From Mycolicibacterium moriokaense (lineage in GTDB: Bacteria > Actinomycetota > Actinomycetes > Mycobacteriales > Mycobacteriaceae): a stretch of DNA of 64,000 nt. Of this stretch, positions 52,916 through 62,619 are shown in pieces; within the stretch, counting starts at the first letter, position 1; every line of letters begins with the position of its first letter. A program made the position numbers and the translations under genes. Where the stretch lies: positions 124,001-188,000 of the forward strand of contig NZ_QJJU01000001.1 in the NCBI RefSeq assembly GCF_003201655.1. Direction: 5' to 3'. The notes beneath the pieces are model-generated. The model saw only the letters and a program-made list of their open reading frames with translations, was not told the origin of the DNA and did no database searches.

Positions 52916-54631
52916 TCAGTGGAAGACGATGTTGAGAATGACGGTCAGGGCGAGCGCAACGGAGGCGAGCGGAACAGGCCTGTAGTACCAAGCCTTTCCG
53001 GCGCCGTCCGGATCCTGGAAGACCTCCCTCGGTGTCTCCGAGTACACCAACCCGGCCAACTCGGCCACAGGCTTCGGAGTGGTGACCATGGTGACCGCCA
53101 CACTGACGATGATGTCGACGACGAACGCGGCCGATGCCGCGATGAACGGCACACCCTGGCCGGGAAGGTTGAGCACCCCGGCCTCACCGAGGACGAAAAC
53201 GAAGACCGCGGAAAGAGTTCCGGAGACCAGGCCGACCCAGCCCGCGGTTGACGTCATTCGCTTCCAGAACATGCCGAGGATGAACGTCGCGAAAAGCGGG
53301 GCGTTGAAGAAGCCGAATAGTGTCTGCAGATAGTCCATCAAGTTGGAGTATCCGGCAGCGATCAGTGCGGTGAAGATCGCAAGTATCGCCGCGGCAACCG
53401 TCGCGACCCGGCCAACCGCGATGTAGTAGCCGTCGGGGCGGTCCTTGACCACGTAGTCCTGCCAGATGTCGTAGCTGAATACCGTGTTGAACGCTGAGAT
53501 GTTGGCCGCCATGCCCGCCATGAAGGACGCCATCAGCCCGGCGACGGCGACACCGAGCAAGCCGTTCGGCAGAATGTCGCGGATCATCAACAACATAGCG
53601 TCGTTGTACGTAATGTCGCCTTTGCCAGTCGATTTCAACCGGATCATGTCGCCGATCGCGGCGGCGGCGATCATGCCGGGCACAATGATCACAAACGGAA
53701 TGAACATCTTTGGGAACGTGGCGATGATCGGGGAACGACGAGCCGCAGACATCGAGTTGGAGGCCATCGCCCGCTGAACCTCGACGAAGTTGGTCGTCCA
53801 ATACCCGAAGGACAGCACGAACCCGAGACCGAACACGATTCCGATCACCGACCACACCGGGCTGTCGAATCCGGACAGCGCCTGACCTGGCCACGTCGTC
53901 AATTGATCATGGGTGGATGCGGTCACCTTCCCGTCCGACAACGTGTCAATCACTTTGTCCTTCAGTCCGTTCCAGCCGCCAACCCTGATCAGCCCGAACA
54001 CGGTGAGCGGGATCAACGCTGCCAGAATCACGAAGAACTGCAGCACCTCGTTGTATATCGCGGCCGACAGCCCGCCGAGCGTGATGTAGCTGAGCACGAC
54101 GACGGCCGCGACGATCAGCGATAGCCACCGCGGCCAGCCGAGCAGCGCATTGATGACCGTGGCCAGCAGGAAGAGGTTGACGCCCGCGATGAGCACCTGG
54201 GCGAGGGCAAAGCTGATGGCATTGACGAGGTGCGCGCCTGGGCCGAAGCGGCGGCGCATGAACTCGGGAACGCTGCGCACCTTGGACCCGTAGTAGAACG
54301 GCATCATCACCACGCCGAGGAAGAGCATCGCGGGGACGGCGCCGATCCAGTAGTAGTGCATGGTCGAAAGGCCGACCTCCGCACCGTTGGCCGCCATGCC
54401 CATGATCTCGATGGCGCCGAGGTTCGCCGATATGAACGCCAACCCGGTCACCCATGCAGGCAGCCTGCGACCGGAGAGGAAGAAATCCAGGCTGGTCGAG
54501 ATCTGACTTCTGGCGATGAACCCGATGCCCAGAACGAAGACGAAGTAGATCGCGACGAGCACGTAGTCGAGCCAGCCGAGGTTGAGGCGCAATACGTTCT
54601 CTGCCGCCAGTGTCGTGGTGGACTCATTCAT
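52916..54631 (-). CDS. Sodium:solute symporter family transporter (sugar type)
   Basis: The 571-aa protein has about fourteen helices and SSS features: ARSQISTSLDFFLSGRRLPA, WVTGLAFISANLGAIEIMG, KVRSVPEFMRRRFGP, and YITLGGLSAAIYNEVLQFFV (the sodium symporter signature). It resembles the SGLT-like sugar branch. Its gene diverges from deoR-galT-galK, with 10-bp repeats between, so it probably imports galactose or a galactoside with sodium. The start is ATG 54631. A small membrane gene follows. Confidence 0.85.
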   Translation of the reverse strand: MNESTTTLAAENVLRLNLGWLDYVLVAIYFVFVLGIGFIARSQISTSLDFFLSGRRLPAWVTGLAFISANLGAIEIMGMAANGAEVGLSTMHYYWIGAVPAMLFLGVVMMPFYYGSKVRSVPEFMRRRFGPGAHLVNAISFALAQVLIAGVNLFLLATVINALLGWPRWLSLIVAAVVVLSYITLGGLSAAIYNEVLQFFVILAALIPLTVFGLIRVGGWNGLKDKVIDTLSDGKVTASTHDQLTTWPGQALSGFDSPVWSVIGIVFGLGFVLSFGYWTTNFVEVQRAMASNSMSAARRSPIIATFPKMFIPFVIIVPGMIAAAAIGDMIRLKSTGKGDITYNDAMLLMIRDILPNGLLGVAVAGLMASFMAGMAANISAFNTVFSYDIWQDYVVKDRPDGYYIAVGRVATVAAAILAIFTALIAAGYSNLMDYLQTLFGFFNAPLFATFILGMFWKRMTSTAGWVGLVSGTLSAVFVFVLGEAGVLNLPGQGVPFIAASAAFVVDIIVSVAVTMVTTPKPVAELAGLVYSETPREVFQDPDGAGKAWYYRPVPLASVALALTVILNIVFH

Positions 54632-54677
54632 CTCGCAGTCATCAACCCCTTCGCCTCGGCGTAAGCACAAGTTCAAA

Positions 54678-54707
54678 CAGAAGTAAGCAGAAGCTAACAG
54701 GATCTGC
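54678..54707. promoter_or_regulatory. Tandem 10-bp repeats, likely DeoR operator
   Basis: CAGAAGTAAG (54678-54687), CAGAAGCTAA (54688-54697) and CAGGATCTGC (54698-54707) form two close and one diverged copy of a 10-bp unit, exactly one helical turn each. They lie in the 125 bp between the symporter and the DeoR regulator. Tandem 10-bp elements are usual operators for DeoR-type repressors, so this is probably the control site for both transcripts. Confidence 0.5.
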
Positions 54708-54756
54708 ACGGGATTCCGAGAGATTTCAAGTAATTTGTTTGATAATGTGCGTTTCC

Positions 54757-55548
54757 ATGCTCGCCGCCGAACGCCGCCATGCGATCTTGCTTGCATTGAA
54801 CGCCGACGGCGCCGTCCGGGTCGCCGACCTGGCCACCGAACTCGACGTGTCCGAGATGACCGTCCGCCGCGACCTCGACACCCTCGATGCGCAGAACCTG
54901 CTGCGAAAGGTGCACGGCGGAGCGGTGAGCAGGCACAACCGTGGAGAGGAGCCACGGTCGTCGGAGAAGGCCGGTCAGCAGCGCGACGAGAAGGCCGCGA
55001 TCGCAGCGCTCGCGGCCCAAACCGTCGAGGACGGCATGACGATCGCAATCAGCGCGGGCACCACCACCACCGAACTCGCCCGTCGGCTTCGGGACCGGTC
55101 ATCGATCACCGTCGTGACGAACTCCATCAGCGTGTTCGACGTGCTGACCGACCCCGCCGCGGATATCGCAGAGGCGCCACAGGTGTATCTGTCCGGTGGC
55201 GTCCGCACCCCGTCGGATGCGCTCGTCGGACCGATCGCCGATGCGGCGATCTCGTCGTTCCGGGTGGACGCGACGTATCTGGGCGTGCACGGCTTCGATC
55301 CGCAGGCCGGTTTGACCACACCCAATATCGCCGAGGCGCAGACGAATCGAACACTGATCGGCATCGGCGCGCAGCTGATCGTGGTGGCCGACCACACGAA
55401 GTACCGAGAGGTGGGGACCAACGTGTTCGCGCGGATGCGCCGGGTGGACAACCTGATCGTCGACGACGGTCTGGCCATCGCCGACCAGGGCATCATCGAG
55501 GAGCATGTCGGACGCCTGAGTATCGCCACCGTGATGCGACAGCCATGA
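54757..55548 (+). CDS. DeoR family regulator of the galactose genes
   Basis: The 263-aa protein has a winged helix-turn-helix (LAAERRHAILLALNADGAVR, VADLATELDVSEMTVRRDLD, NLLRKVHGGAVSR) and a DeoR sugar-phosphate sensor domain (DGMTIAISAGTTTTELARRL, ITVVTNSISVFDVL, YLSGGVRTPSDALVGP). The start is taken as ATG 54757 (ATG 54745 is also in frame); a GATAAT -10-like box lies ten bases before it, so the transcript may be leaderless. Its TGA overlaps the galT start. Effector is probably a phosphorylated sugar of the pathway. Confidence 0.85.
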   Translation: MLAAERRHAILLALNADGAVRVADLATELDVSEMTVRRDLDTLDAQNLLRKVHGGAVSRHNRGEEPRSSEKAGQQRDEKAAIAALAAQTVEDGMTIAISAGTTTTELARRLRDRSSITVVTNSISVFDVLTDPAADIAEAPQVYLSGGVRTPSDALVGPIADAAISSFRVDATYLGVHGFDPQAGLTTPNIAEAQTNRTLIGIGAQLIVVADHTKYREVGTNVFARMRRVDNLIVDDGLAIADQGIIEEHVGRLSIATVMRQP

Positions 55549-56639
55549 AAGAACCCGCGACACCCTGGCTGCTGGCGGACGGCCGCGAGCTGCTGCTGTT
55601 CGCGCTGCCGGGACGAATGCCGGCGCCGGTACCCGATCGGCGCCCGCTGCCCGAACGCGGAATTGCTCAGTCGCAGTTGCGGTTTGATCGCCAGACCGGG
55701 CAGTGGGTGGTCATCGCGGCGCTGCGCCAGGACCGCACGTACTTGCCGCCTGCCGAGGCGTGCCCGCTGTGCCCTGGGCCGTCCGGGCTGACCAGTGAGA
55801 TCCCCGCACCCGACTACGACGTCGCGGTCTTCGAGAACAGGTTTCCCAGCCTGTCAGGCGCGGCGGGCACGCCTTTTCGCCTGCCATCCGTCAACGCCGA
55901 GCCGTTTCCGTCCGCTCAGGGACATGGCCGGTGCGAGGTGATCTGCTTTTCCAGCGACCACAACGGCTCCTTTAGCAAGCTCGAAGTTCCGCATGCGCGC
56001 CTCGTCGTCGACGCATGGCGGCACCGCACCGCGGATCTGATGGCACGCCCCGGTATCGCGAACGTGTTCTGCTTCGAGAATCGCGGCGAGGAGATCGGCG
56101 TGACGTTGACGCATCCGCACGGCCAGATCTACGGCTATCCGTATCTGCCGCCGCGCGCGGCGCTGATGCTGCGTGAGGCGCGCGCTCACGCCGACCGCAC
56201 GGGCGGCAATCTTTTCACCGACATCCTCGCCAACGAGGTGGCCGACGGCAGCCGCATCGTCGCGCAGACCGGGAAGTTCACCGCGTTCGTACCGTTCGCC
56301 GCACGCTGGCCGGTCGAAGTGCACATCTATCCGAACCGATTCGTGCACAACCTCGTTGACCTGACCGACGCGGAGCTTGACGGGTTCGCACAGATCTACC
56401 TCGATGTGCTTGGCCGGTTCGACCTCATGTATCCGACTGCGCTGCCGTACATCTCAGCGCTTCACCAGTACGCCAACACCGACGAACAACGCGAAGGCTA
56501 CTTCCACGTCGAGCTGATGTCGGTGCGGCGCAGCGACACCAAGCTGAAGTTCCTGGCCGGTTCCGAGTCCGCGATGGACGCGTTCATCAGCGACGTCACC
56601 CCCGAGAGCGTGGCACAACGCCTGCGGGAGCTCGGATGA
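55545..56639 (+). CDS. galT: Galactose-1-phosphate uridylyltransferase GalT
   Basis: The 364-aa protein converts galactose-1-phosphate and UDP-glucose to UDP-galactose and glucose-1-phosphate in the Leloir pathway. It has the zinc/structural Cys pair (CPLC, Cys73 and Cys76) and the active-site HPH ([15 protein letters not shown]; His192 is the likely uridylylated nucleophile). It is complete, whereas the M. tuberculosis gene is split in two. ATG 55545 overlaps the deoR stop, and its own stop overlaps galK. Confidence 0.95.
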   Translation: MKEPATPWLLADGRELLLFALPGRMPAPVPDRRPLPERGIAQSQLRFDRQTGQWVVIAALRQDRTYLPPAEACPLCPGPSGLTSEIPAPDYDVAVFENRFPSLSGAAGTPFRLPSVNAEPFPSAQGHGRCEVICFSSDHNGSFSKLEVPHARLVVDAWRHRTADLMARPGIANVFCFENRGEEIGVTLTHPHGQIYGYPYLPPRAALMLREARAHADRTGGNLFTDILANEVADGSRIVAQTGKFTAFVPFAARWPVEVHIYPNRFVHNLVDLTDAELDGFAQIYLDVLGRFDLMYPTALPYISALHQYANTDEQREGYFHVELMSVRRSDTKLKFLAGSESAMDAFISDVTPESVAQRLRELG

Positions 56640-57730
56640 GCGGTATCAGGTACGCGGCGCCGGGCCGGATCAACCTGATCGGCGAGCACACCGACTACAA
56701 CCTCGGTTTCGCCCTGCCGATCGCCCTTCCCGAGCGCACGGTCGTGAGCTATGTGCCCGACGACGTCCCCGAGGTCGCCGTGCGCAGCGACAAAGAAGAC
56801 GGCGAGGTTCGGATACCGGTCGATACCGCTCCAGGTGACGTGGCGGGCTGGGCCGGCTACGTGGCAGGCGTGGTGTGGGCGCTGCGCTCCGCAGGCCACC
56901 GCATCCTTGGCGGGACGATGTCGATCGCGAGCGACGTCGAGATGGGCTCGGGGGTCGCGTCCTCGGCTGCCCTTGAGTGCGCGGTGCTCGGCGCACTTAC
57001 GAGTGCGATCGGACTGCGCATCGACCGGACCGAGTTGGCTCGCATCGCACAGCGCGCCGAGAACGACTATGTCGGCGCGCCGACGGGGATGATGGACCAA
57101 CTGGCCGCGCTGTGCGGACAGCCACGCATGGCGTTGATGATCGACTTTCGGGAGCTGACGGTGCGACCGGTGGCTTTCGACCCCGATGCATCCGATATCG
57201 CCCTGCTGTTGATCAATTCGCGTGCGCCGCACCAACATGCGGGCGGAGAGTATGCGTCCCGACGGTCGTCATGCGAACGGGCCGCCGCCGACCTCGGGGT
57301 GCCGTCGCTGCGGGAAGTGCAGGATGCTGGTGTGACGGCTCTCGCGGCAGTGGCCGACCCCGTCGATGCGCGCAGGGCCCGCCACATCCTGACCGACAAC
57401 CAGCGGGTCCTCGATGTCGTTGCGGCGCTGGAGGAGTCGGATTTCACTGCAATCGGCAGGCTCTTCAACGCGTCTCAGGCGTCCATGCGTGATGACTTCG
57501 AGATCACCACCGACCACATCGATCTGATCGCCGACACCGCCGTTGGCGCAGGCGCACTCGGTGCACGCATGACCGGCGGCGGGTTCGGCGGATGCGTCAT
57601 CGCGCTGGCTCCGTTGGACACGGCCGCACACATCGCCGACGCGATACGCGATGCGGTTGCCGCCGCGGGCTACAACGCGCCGACGATCACCAGAACGCGG
57701 GCAGGCCAAGGAGCCGAACTACTGCGGTAG
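56636..57730 (+). CDS. galK: Galactokinase GalK
   Basis: The 364-aa GHMP kinase phosphorylates galactose at C1 with ATP. Motifs: [14 protein letters not shown] near the start (substrate-contacting Glu/His/Asp), [20 protein letters not shown] (ATP-binding loop), [15 protein letters not shown] and [14 protein letters not shown] near the C-terminus. The start overlaps the galT stop (ATGA), so deoR, galT and galK are one transcript. It ends overlapping the convergent ANTAR gene by 12 bp. Confidence 0.95.
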   Translation: MSGIRYAAPGRINLIGEHTDYNLGFALPIALPERTVVSYVPDDVPEVAVRSDKEDGEVRIPVDTAPGDVAGWAGYVAGVVWALRSAGHRILGGTMSIASDVEMGSGVASSAALECAVLGALTSAIGLRIDRTELARIAQRAENDYVGAPTGMMDQLAALCGQPRMALMIDFRELTVRPVAFDPDASDIALLLINSRAPHQHAGGEYASRRSSCERAAADLGVPSLREVQDAGVTALAAVADPVDARRARHILTDNQRVLDVVAALEESDFTAIGRLFNASQASMRDDFEITTDHIDLIADTAVGAGALGARMTGGGFGGCVIALAPLDTAAHIADAIRDAVAAAGYNAPTITRTRAGQGAELLR

Positions 57731-58519
57731 CGGGGTTTCTGACAGGGCCGCCCACATCAAGCCGGCCGCCTCGCGGGTGCGATCGTCCGGCGTGATCGGC
57801 GTTCCCGTGTCGGGCTGTTCGGCAGGCGCACCGCTGATGTGCTCGACAAGCGCAACAGCCAGGTCCCGCAGTTTGACGTTGAACTCCTGGCTGGCGCGGC
57901 GCATCATTCTCCACGCGTGCTCCGCGTCGCACCGGACCAGACCCATCAGCGCGCCCTTGGCCTGCTCGATCGCGCCGCGGGACTGCAGGACCGTGATGAT
58001 GTCCTCGATCGCGGTCGCATTCTGTGCCGCAGTGGTGATCAGCGCCGCGGAGACCAGCTGTTCGTAATTGAACAGGCTGGCCACTGTCGATGCGCCTGCC
58101 GGTTGGCTCAGCGCGCAGCAGACGACGACGGTCCCGTCGTCGGCCCAGACACCGGGGACGGCCGCGGCGCCGTGGACCTGTTCCCAACTCGACTCGTGTC
58201 TCGGCGCGCGGTCGCGCATGGCCGCCAAAGTCAGCCCGGGCCATCGGTCGTCGGTCCACAGGTCGGGGCTCAGCACCGGCACCTGATAGGCAAGTGCATC
58301 GGGAACGGGCCCACCGATGCCAGCCAGCTGGGCTTCGACGAGATCAGCGCCGACGCCGACCGCGGCGATCACCGATGGATGCTCGTCGTGGCGCTTGTCG
58401 TGGACGGTGATCGCCAGGCCGACCGCATCAAGCAGATCGGACTGCATGCGTTCGAGGATGCGTTGCATCAGCGCCACCAGCTGTGGGTGTTGGCGTGGTT
58501 GAAAGTGCGAAGGAGCCAT
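57719..58519 (-). CDS. GAF-like/ANTAR domain protein
   Basis: The 266-aa protein has an N-terminal GAF-like sensory part (residues 25-160; [33 protein letters not shown]) and a C-terminal ANTAR RNA-binding domain with the usual pattern [20 protein letters not shown] and [22 protein letters not shown] proteins bind paired hairpins in nascent RNA and prevent termination. It is the last gene of the stressosome operon, with only a few bases from the STAS gene, so its activity probably depends on the same signal. RNA targets unknown. Confidence 0.82.
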   Translation of the reverse strand: MAPSHFQPRQHPQLVALMQRILERMQSDLLDAVGLAITVHDKRHDEHPSVIAAVGVGADLVEAQLAGIGGPVPDALAYQVPVLSPDLWTDDRWPGLTLAAMRDRAPRHESSWEQVHGAAAVPGVWADDGTVVVCCALSQPAGASTVASLFNYEQLVSAALITTAAQNATAIEDIITVLQSRGAIEQAKGALMGLVRCDAEHAWRMMRRASQEFNVKLRDLAVALVEHISGAPAEQPDTGTPITPDDRTREAAGLMWAALSETPLPQ

Positions 58520-58522
58520 GAT

Positions 58523-58834
58523 TCAATCGCGGGTCGCGACGGTCGCGACGCGGTCGAGCCCTGAGATGCTCAGCAGTGTGATGATCGGTCCCGTCGTGGG
58601 CACGATCAGTGCGAGCTTGGTCGTTGCGGCCACAGCGAACAACGCCCGCACTGCCGCGCTGTCGCAGTAGGACACGTCCGAAAGGTCGACTGTGATGCCG
58701 TCGCTCTCGGCGGCCGCTCTGTTCAGCACGTCGGAGAACTCGTTGACGTTGGCAAGGTCGATGTCGCCGGACGCGGTGACAACCGGCGGCGCTTCGGCCT
58801 CTGCAGCAGAGCACTGAAACTGGCTTTCCGTCAT
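58523..58834 (-). CDS. RsbV-type STAS anti-sigma factor antagonist
   Basis: The 103-aa protein is a single STAS domain. The phosphorylatable Ser is in LSDVSYCDSAAVRALFAV (DS motif). Family members bind RsbW-type kinases and are inactivated by phosphorylation. Its start overlaps the RsbW-type gene stop (ATGA), placing it directly in the switch: the kinase phosphorylates it, and the RsbU-type phosphatase should remove the phosphate. Confidence 0.88.
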   Translation of the reverse strand: MTESQFQCSAAEAEAPPVVTASGDIDLANVNEFSDVLNRAAAESDGITVDLSDVSYCDSAAVRALFAVAATTKLALIVPTTGPIITLLSISGLDRVATVATRD

Positions 58835-59247
58835 GGATGGAGCTCCTTGCGCATTTCCACAGTTGTTCCCTGCGGGGTCGGCGTGACTGTGACCGTGTCG
58901 ACGAGGGCGTTCATCAACCTGCTGCCGTGGCCGCGTTGCGTACTCCGCTGCGGAGCATGCCAGCGTCCGTTGTCCGAGACCGTCAACGCAAGACCGGTGG
59001 TGGTCGCCCGCGCTGTGACCTCCACCTCGACGTCACCGGCAGTGCCGCGGACGGCATGCTCGACCGCGTTGGAGGCCGCCTCTCCGACCGCGAGTAGGAC
59101 CTCGGCGGCGGCCGACGGGGTGACCTGGGCGGTCGGCAACCAGGTGCGCAGGCGGGCGCGAATGACGGCAAGACTGGCTGGGATCGCCGGTAGCCGTATC
59201 CGCAACGGCGCAGGTCCGACAGCGTCGGCGCCGGAAACCCTTGTCAC
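58831..59247 (-). CDS. RsbW-type serine kinase/anti-sigma factor
   Basis: The 138-aa protein is a GHKL ATPase with the N-box (VGEAASNAVEHAVRG), G1 (LTVSDNGRWH) and a short G2 (RGHGSRLMNALVD). It resembles anti-sigma factors of the RsbW group, which hold a sigma factor or phosphorylate an RsbV-type partner. The start is GTG 59247, with GGGAGG about five bases upstream; an earlier GTG at 59253 overlaps that site. A 129-bp gap separates it from the phosphatase gene, with an internal promoter possible. Confidence 0.85.
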   Translation of the reverse strand: MTRVSGADAVGPAPLRIRLPAIPASLAVIRARLRTWLPTAQVTPSAAAEVLLAVGEAASNAVEHAVRGTAGDVEVEVTARATTTGLALTVSDNGRWHAPQRSTQRGHGSRLMNALVDTVTVTPTPQGTTVEMRKELHP

Positions 59248-59376
59248 CAGCACCTCCCGATGTCTAGCGGCAGCCCAACCTGGGTGGCCGCCCGAATGCA
59301 TGCGAATTCCCCCGCATTGGCTGCCTCTCCTCGACAGTCGTGAATTGCCGTTGTTGTCATATCACGCGAGCGCCCG

Positions 59377-61587
59377 TTAAGGCGTGCCTTCTCCGAATGC
59401 GAACCGCATGCCGACGGTGGTGCCATCTGCGGTTCCATCGAGGTCCACCTGTTCGCTCAAGGTCCGCATCAGCAGCAGTCCGCGGCCCCGGGTGCCTGGG
59501 TCAGCGGGTGGTGTCTTCCACGAACCCGAGTCGCTGACCTGGACGCGAATGTGGCGGCCGTCGCGTGCGGCCTCGACACGCATCGTCCCCGGCTCGTGTC
59601 CCCGATACGCGTGCTCGGCACTGTTGCTGCACGCCTCATTGACCACAAGCACGATGTCCGCGGCAAGCGTCTCTGGCACGTCCGCGCACCGAAGCCAATC
59701 GCCGAGCCGGTTTCGGATGTCACTCAACAGCGCTGGAACCGCGGCGTTTTCGATAACGAACGTGGAACCTGGATGGCGGTACAGCACAATCGCGACGTCG
59801 TCGTCGTAGCCGAGGGCCGGGGCCAGTTTGTCGAGCATCGCGTCGGCAACCGCGTCGACGGGCAATTCAAGGGTCCGTTCCAGCACCCTTGCGACGCGGG
59901 CGATTCCCGCATCGATCGATTCGTCACGCCGCTCGACGAGACCGTCGGTGTAGAGCAACAAGGTCGATCCTGGGGCCAGTGTCGCGACGGCCTGCGGTCG
60001 GGGACCCTCGCTCTGCACAGCGAGCGGCACTGAGCGTGCATCCGTCAACTGCCGCGGCCGCGACTCCGGCGCGGCGAGAACCGCGGGGACGTGGCCTGCG
60101 CTGCTATACGTCAGTGCACCGGACCTGGTGTCGAGGATGGCCACAAACACCGTGGTGCAGAACGCATCTGGAATCAGGGCCGCCACAGAATCAAGCTGTT
60201 GGAGCATGGTGGCCGGCTCGGCGCCGGTGAGAAGCAGTGCGCGGGCCGACGCGCGGAGCTGACCCATCACCACGGCCGCAGGCAGGCCACGGCCGACGCA
60301 GTCGCCGACGATGACACCGATGCGGCCCTCGCCGACCGGCAACACGTCGTACCAGTCGCCGCCGATTTCCAGCGGTGACACCGCGGGCTCATAGCGCGCG
60401 GCGAAGCCCGCAGGCAGGTCGGTCGGCGCCAGCATCGAGCGCTGCAGCGTCAACGACGTGTCGCGGGCGTGCTCGAACTGACGGACGTGCTGCATCGCGA
60501 GGCTGAGGTGTCCGACAAGGGCGGTGACGAGATGCCTGTCTTCCGCACTGACCCTGTGGGATTCGGCGAACTCGAGCCACAACGTGGCCTCCCGCGACAG
60601 CGTGGCAACGATTCCGTGTGCGGTGTCGGTATCGGTCTCCCATCCGACAGGTTCGGCGGTCAGTGGCAGCCAGCCGCGGGCGTCCTCGAGCGCACTGCGC
60701 AGCGGCGGGTCGAGGTCATGCCACTTCGCGGTCCGGGATGTCCCCGCAATGTGGACGGCGGGGTCGTGCTCGCCAGTCGGCCACATGATGGCCGTGACGT
60801 GCCGAACGCCAAGCGTGGCGCGACACTCGTCGAGCATGGTGGCCAGCACGTCGCCAACGCTCCTGGCCACAGTGACGGCGGTGGCGAGGCGGGCGACTGC
60901 GCGTTCCCGTTCGGCGGCCGAGCGTGCGGCAGTGACGTCGCGAATGGTGCCGACGTAGGTCTTCCCGGTGTCCTCGTCAGCGCCTGGAGACGTGACTGCG
61001 TTGACGCTCGTCGCCACCCAGACAAGATGGCCGTCGCGGTGCCGGATCGGTGCCTCCGTGTCCAGCGTGCCGTCCGCGAGCAGCCGGGCCAAACGCGTCC
61101 TTGCGGCCTTGTCGTCTGCCATCCACGGGTGCGGCCACGTATAAGGGACGCCGTCGGCGCCGTAGCCGGTGATGTCGGCGAACGCTTCGTTGATCTCGAT
61201 GACGGCCCCGCTGCGGTCCGCGACGAAGAAGCCCTCCTGCAGTGAATTCACCAGGGCGGTGCGGAACTCGTCACGGTCGGCGAGATCCTCGGCGCGGGCC
61301 CGCTGTTGTTGGTATCGCTTTGTGCCGTCGAGGAATCCGCGCGTCACCACGTCCAGCGCCGCCAGCGTCTGCAGCAGAAACCGCAGTGCGACAACGGTAT
61401 CGATCCCGCAGTCTGGCGCGTCGACCAGAAGGTGGTGGTTCTCGACGATCTCGAGCATGCTGATCTGGTCCTGCAGGGCTCTGCGTCCAAGGTCATGTCC
61501 GACGGAAAGGGTGTCCTCGCCCTGCGCTGCGACGTAGGCCCGCAGCGCCGCGGCGTACTGCGCGTGAAAGTCGGCGGACCCCGTCAT
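59377..61587 (-). CDS. rsbU: Multidomain RsbU-type PP2C phosphatase with HATPase tail
   Basis: The 736-aa protein has an N-terminal helical domain like RsbU's RsbT-binding region (FHAQYAAALRAYVAAQGEDT, then QISMLEIVENHH), a PAS domain (SLQEGFFVADRSGAVIEINE, ITGYG), a GAF-like part, a SpoIIE/PP2C phosphatase (EIGGDWYDVLPVGEG, VGDCVGRGLPAA, LLYTDGLVERR) and a C-terminal GHKL domain (VNEACSNSAEHAYRG, VSDSGSW). So phosphatase and anti-sigma-type kinase are fused in one protein, in addition to the separate RsbW. Start ATG 61587 overlaps the RsbX-type gene. Confidence 0.85.
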   Translation of the reverse strand: MTGSADFHAQYAAALRAYVAAQGEDTLSVGHDLGRRALQDQISMLEIVENHHLLVDAPDCGIDTVVALRFLLQTLAALDVVTRGFLDGTKRYQQQRARAEDLADRDEFRTALVNSLQEGFFVADRSGAVIEINEAFADITGYGADGVPYTWPHPWMADDKAARTRLARLLADGTLDTEAPIRHRDGHLVWVATSVNAVTSPGADEDTGKTYVGTIRDVTAARSAAERERAVARLATAVTVARSVGDVLATMLDECRATLGVRHVTAIMWPTGEHDPAVHIAGTSRTAKWHDLDPPLRSALEDARGWLPLTAEPVGWETDTDTAHGIVATLSREATLWLEFAESHRVSAEDRHLVTALVGHLSLAMQHVRQFEHARDTSLTLQRSMLAPTDLPAGFAARYEPAVSPLEIGGDWYDVLPVGEGRIGVIVGDCVGRGLPAAVVMGQLRASARALLLTGAEPATMLQQLDSVAALIPDAFCTTVFVAILDTRSGALTYSSAGHVPAVLAAPESRPRQLTDARSVPLAVQSEGPRPQAVATLAPGSTLLLYTDGLVERRDESIDAGIARVARVLERTLELPVDAVADAMLDKLAPALGYDDDVAIVLYRHPGSTFVIENAAVPALLSDIRNRLGDWLRCADVPETLAADIVLVVNEACSNSAEHAYRGHEPGTMRVEAARDGRHIRVQVSDSGSWKTPPADPGTRGRGLLLMRTLSEQVDLDGTADGTTVGMRFAFGEGTP

Positions 61588-62210
61588 GACGAGGCGCCCC
61601 GATAACGCGCGGTGAGCACCAGCGCGTCGTCCGACTCCCTGCTGTAGGCGTTGAGGATGTGCTCGGCGATAGCCATGGCGGGGGCGGCGAAGTCCATGCC
61701 GGCAACGTGGTCTTCGAGGATGCCGTCGGTTGCGATGACGAGGAGGTCGCCGGGACCGATCGACACCTGATGCGTGGCCAGCGCGTGGGGTATGCGATAG
61801 CCCACGATGCCGCCGGCCAACAGGGCAGAAGCCCGGATCTGCACACCGTCGGGGCCCTTGGTGACAAGATCGGCGGTGACGTTGCCGATTCCGATCCAGC
61901 TCAACGTGCGGGTCTCGAAGTCTATGCGGGACAACGTGATTGCGGCCCCACGCGTGTCGGCCAGCCCACGATGGCACAGCTGCAGCAGCACATCGGGGGG
62001 CTCGGTGCGGCAACGGTCAACCACCTCCGCGGCGCGCACCGCCGCGGTCTCGGCAGCAGTGCCGTGACCAAGGCCGTCCGCCACGCCGAACAGTGCGGCG
62101 GTTCTGCCGACTTCGACCGCGATCGGAAAGTCTCCGCACACCTCCTCGCCGGGTAGAGGGCGCCGCGCCGCGGCCCATTCGATCGGCCCGATCCAACCTT
62201 GCCTACGCAT
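61584..62210 (-). CDS. rsbX: RsbX-type PP2C phosphatase
   Basis: The 208-aa protein is a minimal SpoIIE/PP2C phosphatase with no sensory domain, as in RsbX: LPGEEVCGDFPIAVEVGRTA, FGVADGLGHGTAAETAAV, GDLLVIATDGILEDHVAG and SDDALVLTARY supply the metal-binding Asp residues. In Bacillus, RsbX resets the stressosome by dephosphorylating RsbR and RsbS. Its start overlaps rsbT by 8 bp and its stop overlaps the RsbU-type gene. Confidence 0.85.
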   Translation of the reverse strand: MRRQGWIGPIEWAAARRPLPGEEVCGDFPIAVEVGRTAALFGVADGLGHGTAAETAAVRAAEVVDRCRTEPPDVLLQLCHRGLADTRGAAITLSRIDFETRTLSWIGIGNVTADLVTKGPDGVQIRASALLAGGIVGYRIPHALATHQVSIGPGDLLVIATDGILEDHVAGMDFAAPAMAIAEHILNAYSRESDDALVLTARYRGASS

Positions 62211-62619
62211 TGGAGGGGATCCATTTCCACATCTCGATGACCGTGCCCTTGCCGGGCGCCGATTCCACGATCAACCGATCCATCAGCCTCCGCGCGCCGG
62301 GCAGTCCAAGGCCAAGCCCGCGGCCGGTCGAGTAGCCGTCCTCGAGTGCCCGCTCTACATCCGCGATGCCCGGGCCGTCGTCTTCTGCGCGGACCACCAG
62401 CGCCTGCCGGCCGTCGCGATACTGCAGTCCCACCCGGACCTCGCCCCGACCGGCGTAACTCGTGATGTTGCGGGCGATTTCGGAGATCGCGGTGGCGATC
62501 ATTGTGACGTCGGTCAACGAGAAGCCGAGCTGTCGGGCCAGTTCGTGCCCGGCCTGGCGGGCGATGACGATGTCGTCGGAGTTGTTGACGTCGACCACGA
62601 AGTCAGTCGGCACCGTCAC
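62203..62619 (-). CDS. rsbT: RsbT serine kinase
   Basis: The 138-aa protein fits RsbT: an N-terminal segment VVDVNNSDDIVIARQAGHEL, GFSLTDVTMIATAISEIARN (N-box with Glu-Ile-Ala-Arg-Asn), EDDGPGIADVERAL (G1) and TGRGLGLGLPGARRLMDR (G2). RsbT phosphorylates RsbR and RsbS in the stressosome, then leaves to bind and activate RsbU. Overlaps rsbX by 8 bp and follows rsbS. Confidence 0.93.
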   Translation of the reverse strand: MTVPTDFVVDVNNSDDIVIARQAGHELARQLGFSLTDVTMIATAISEIARNITSYAGRGEVRVGLQYRDGRQALVVRAEDDGPGIADVERALEDGYSTGRGLGLGLPGARRLMDRLIVESAPGKGTVIEMWKWIPSNA

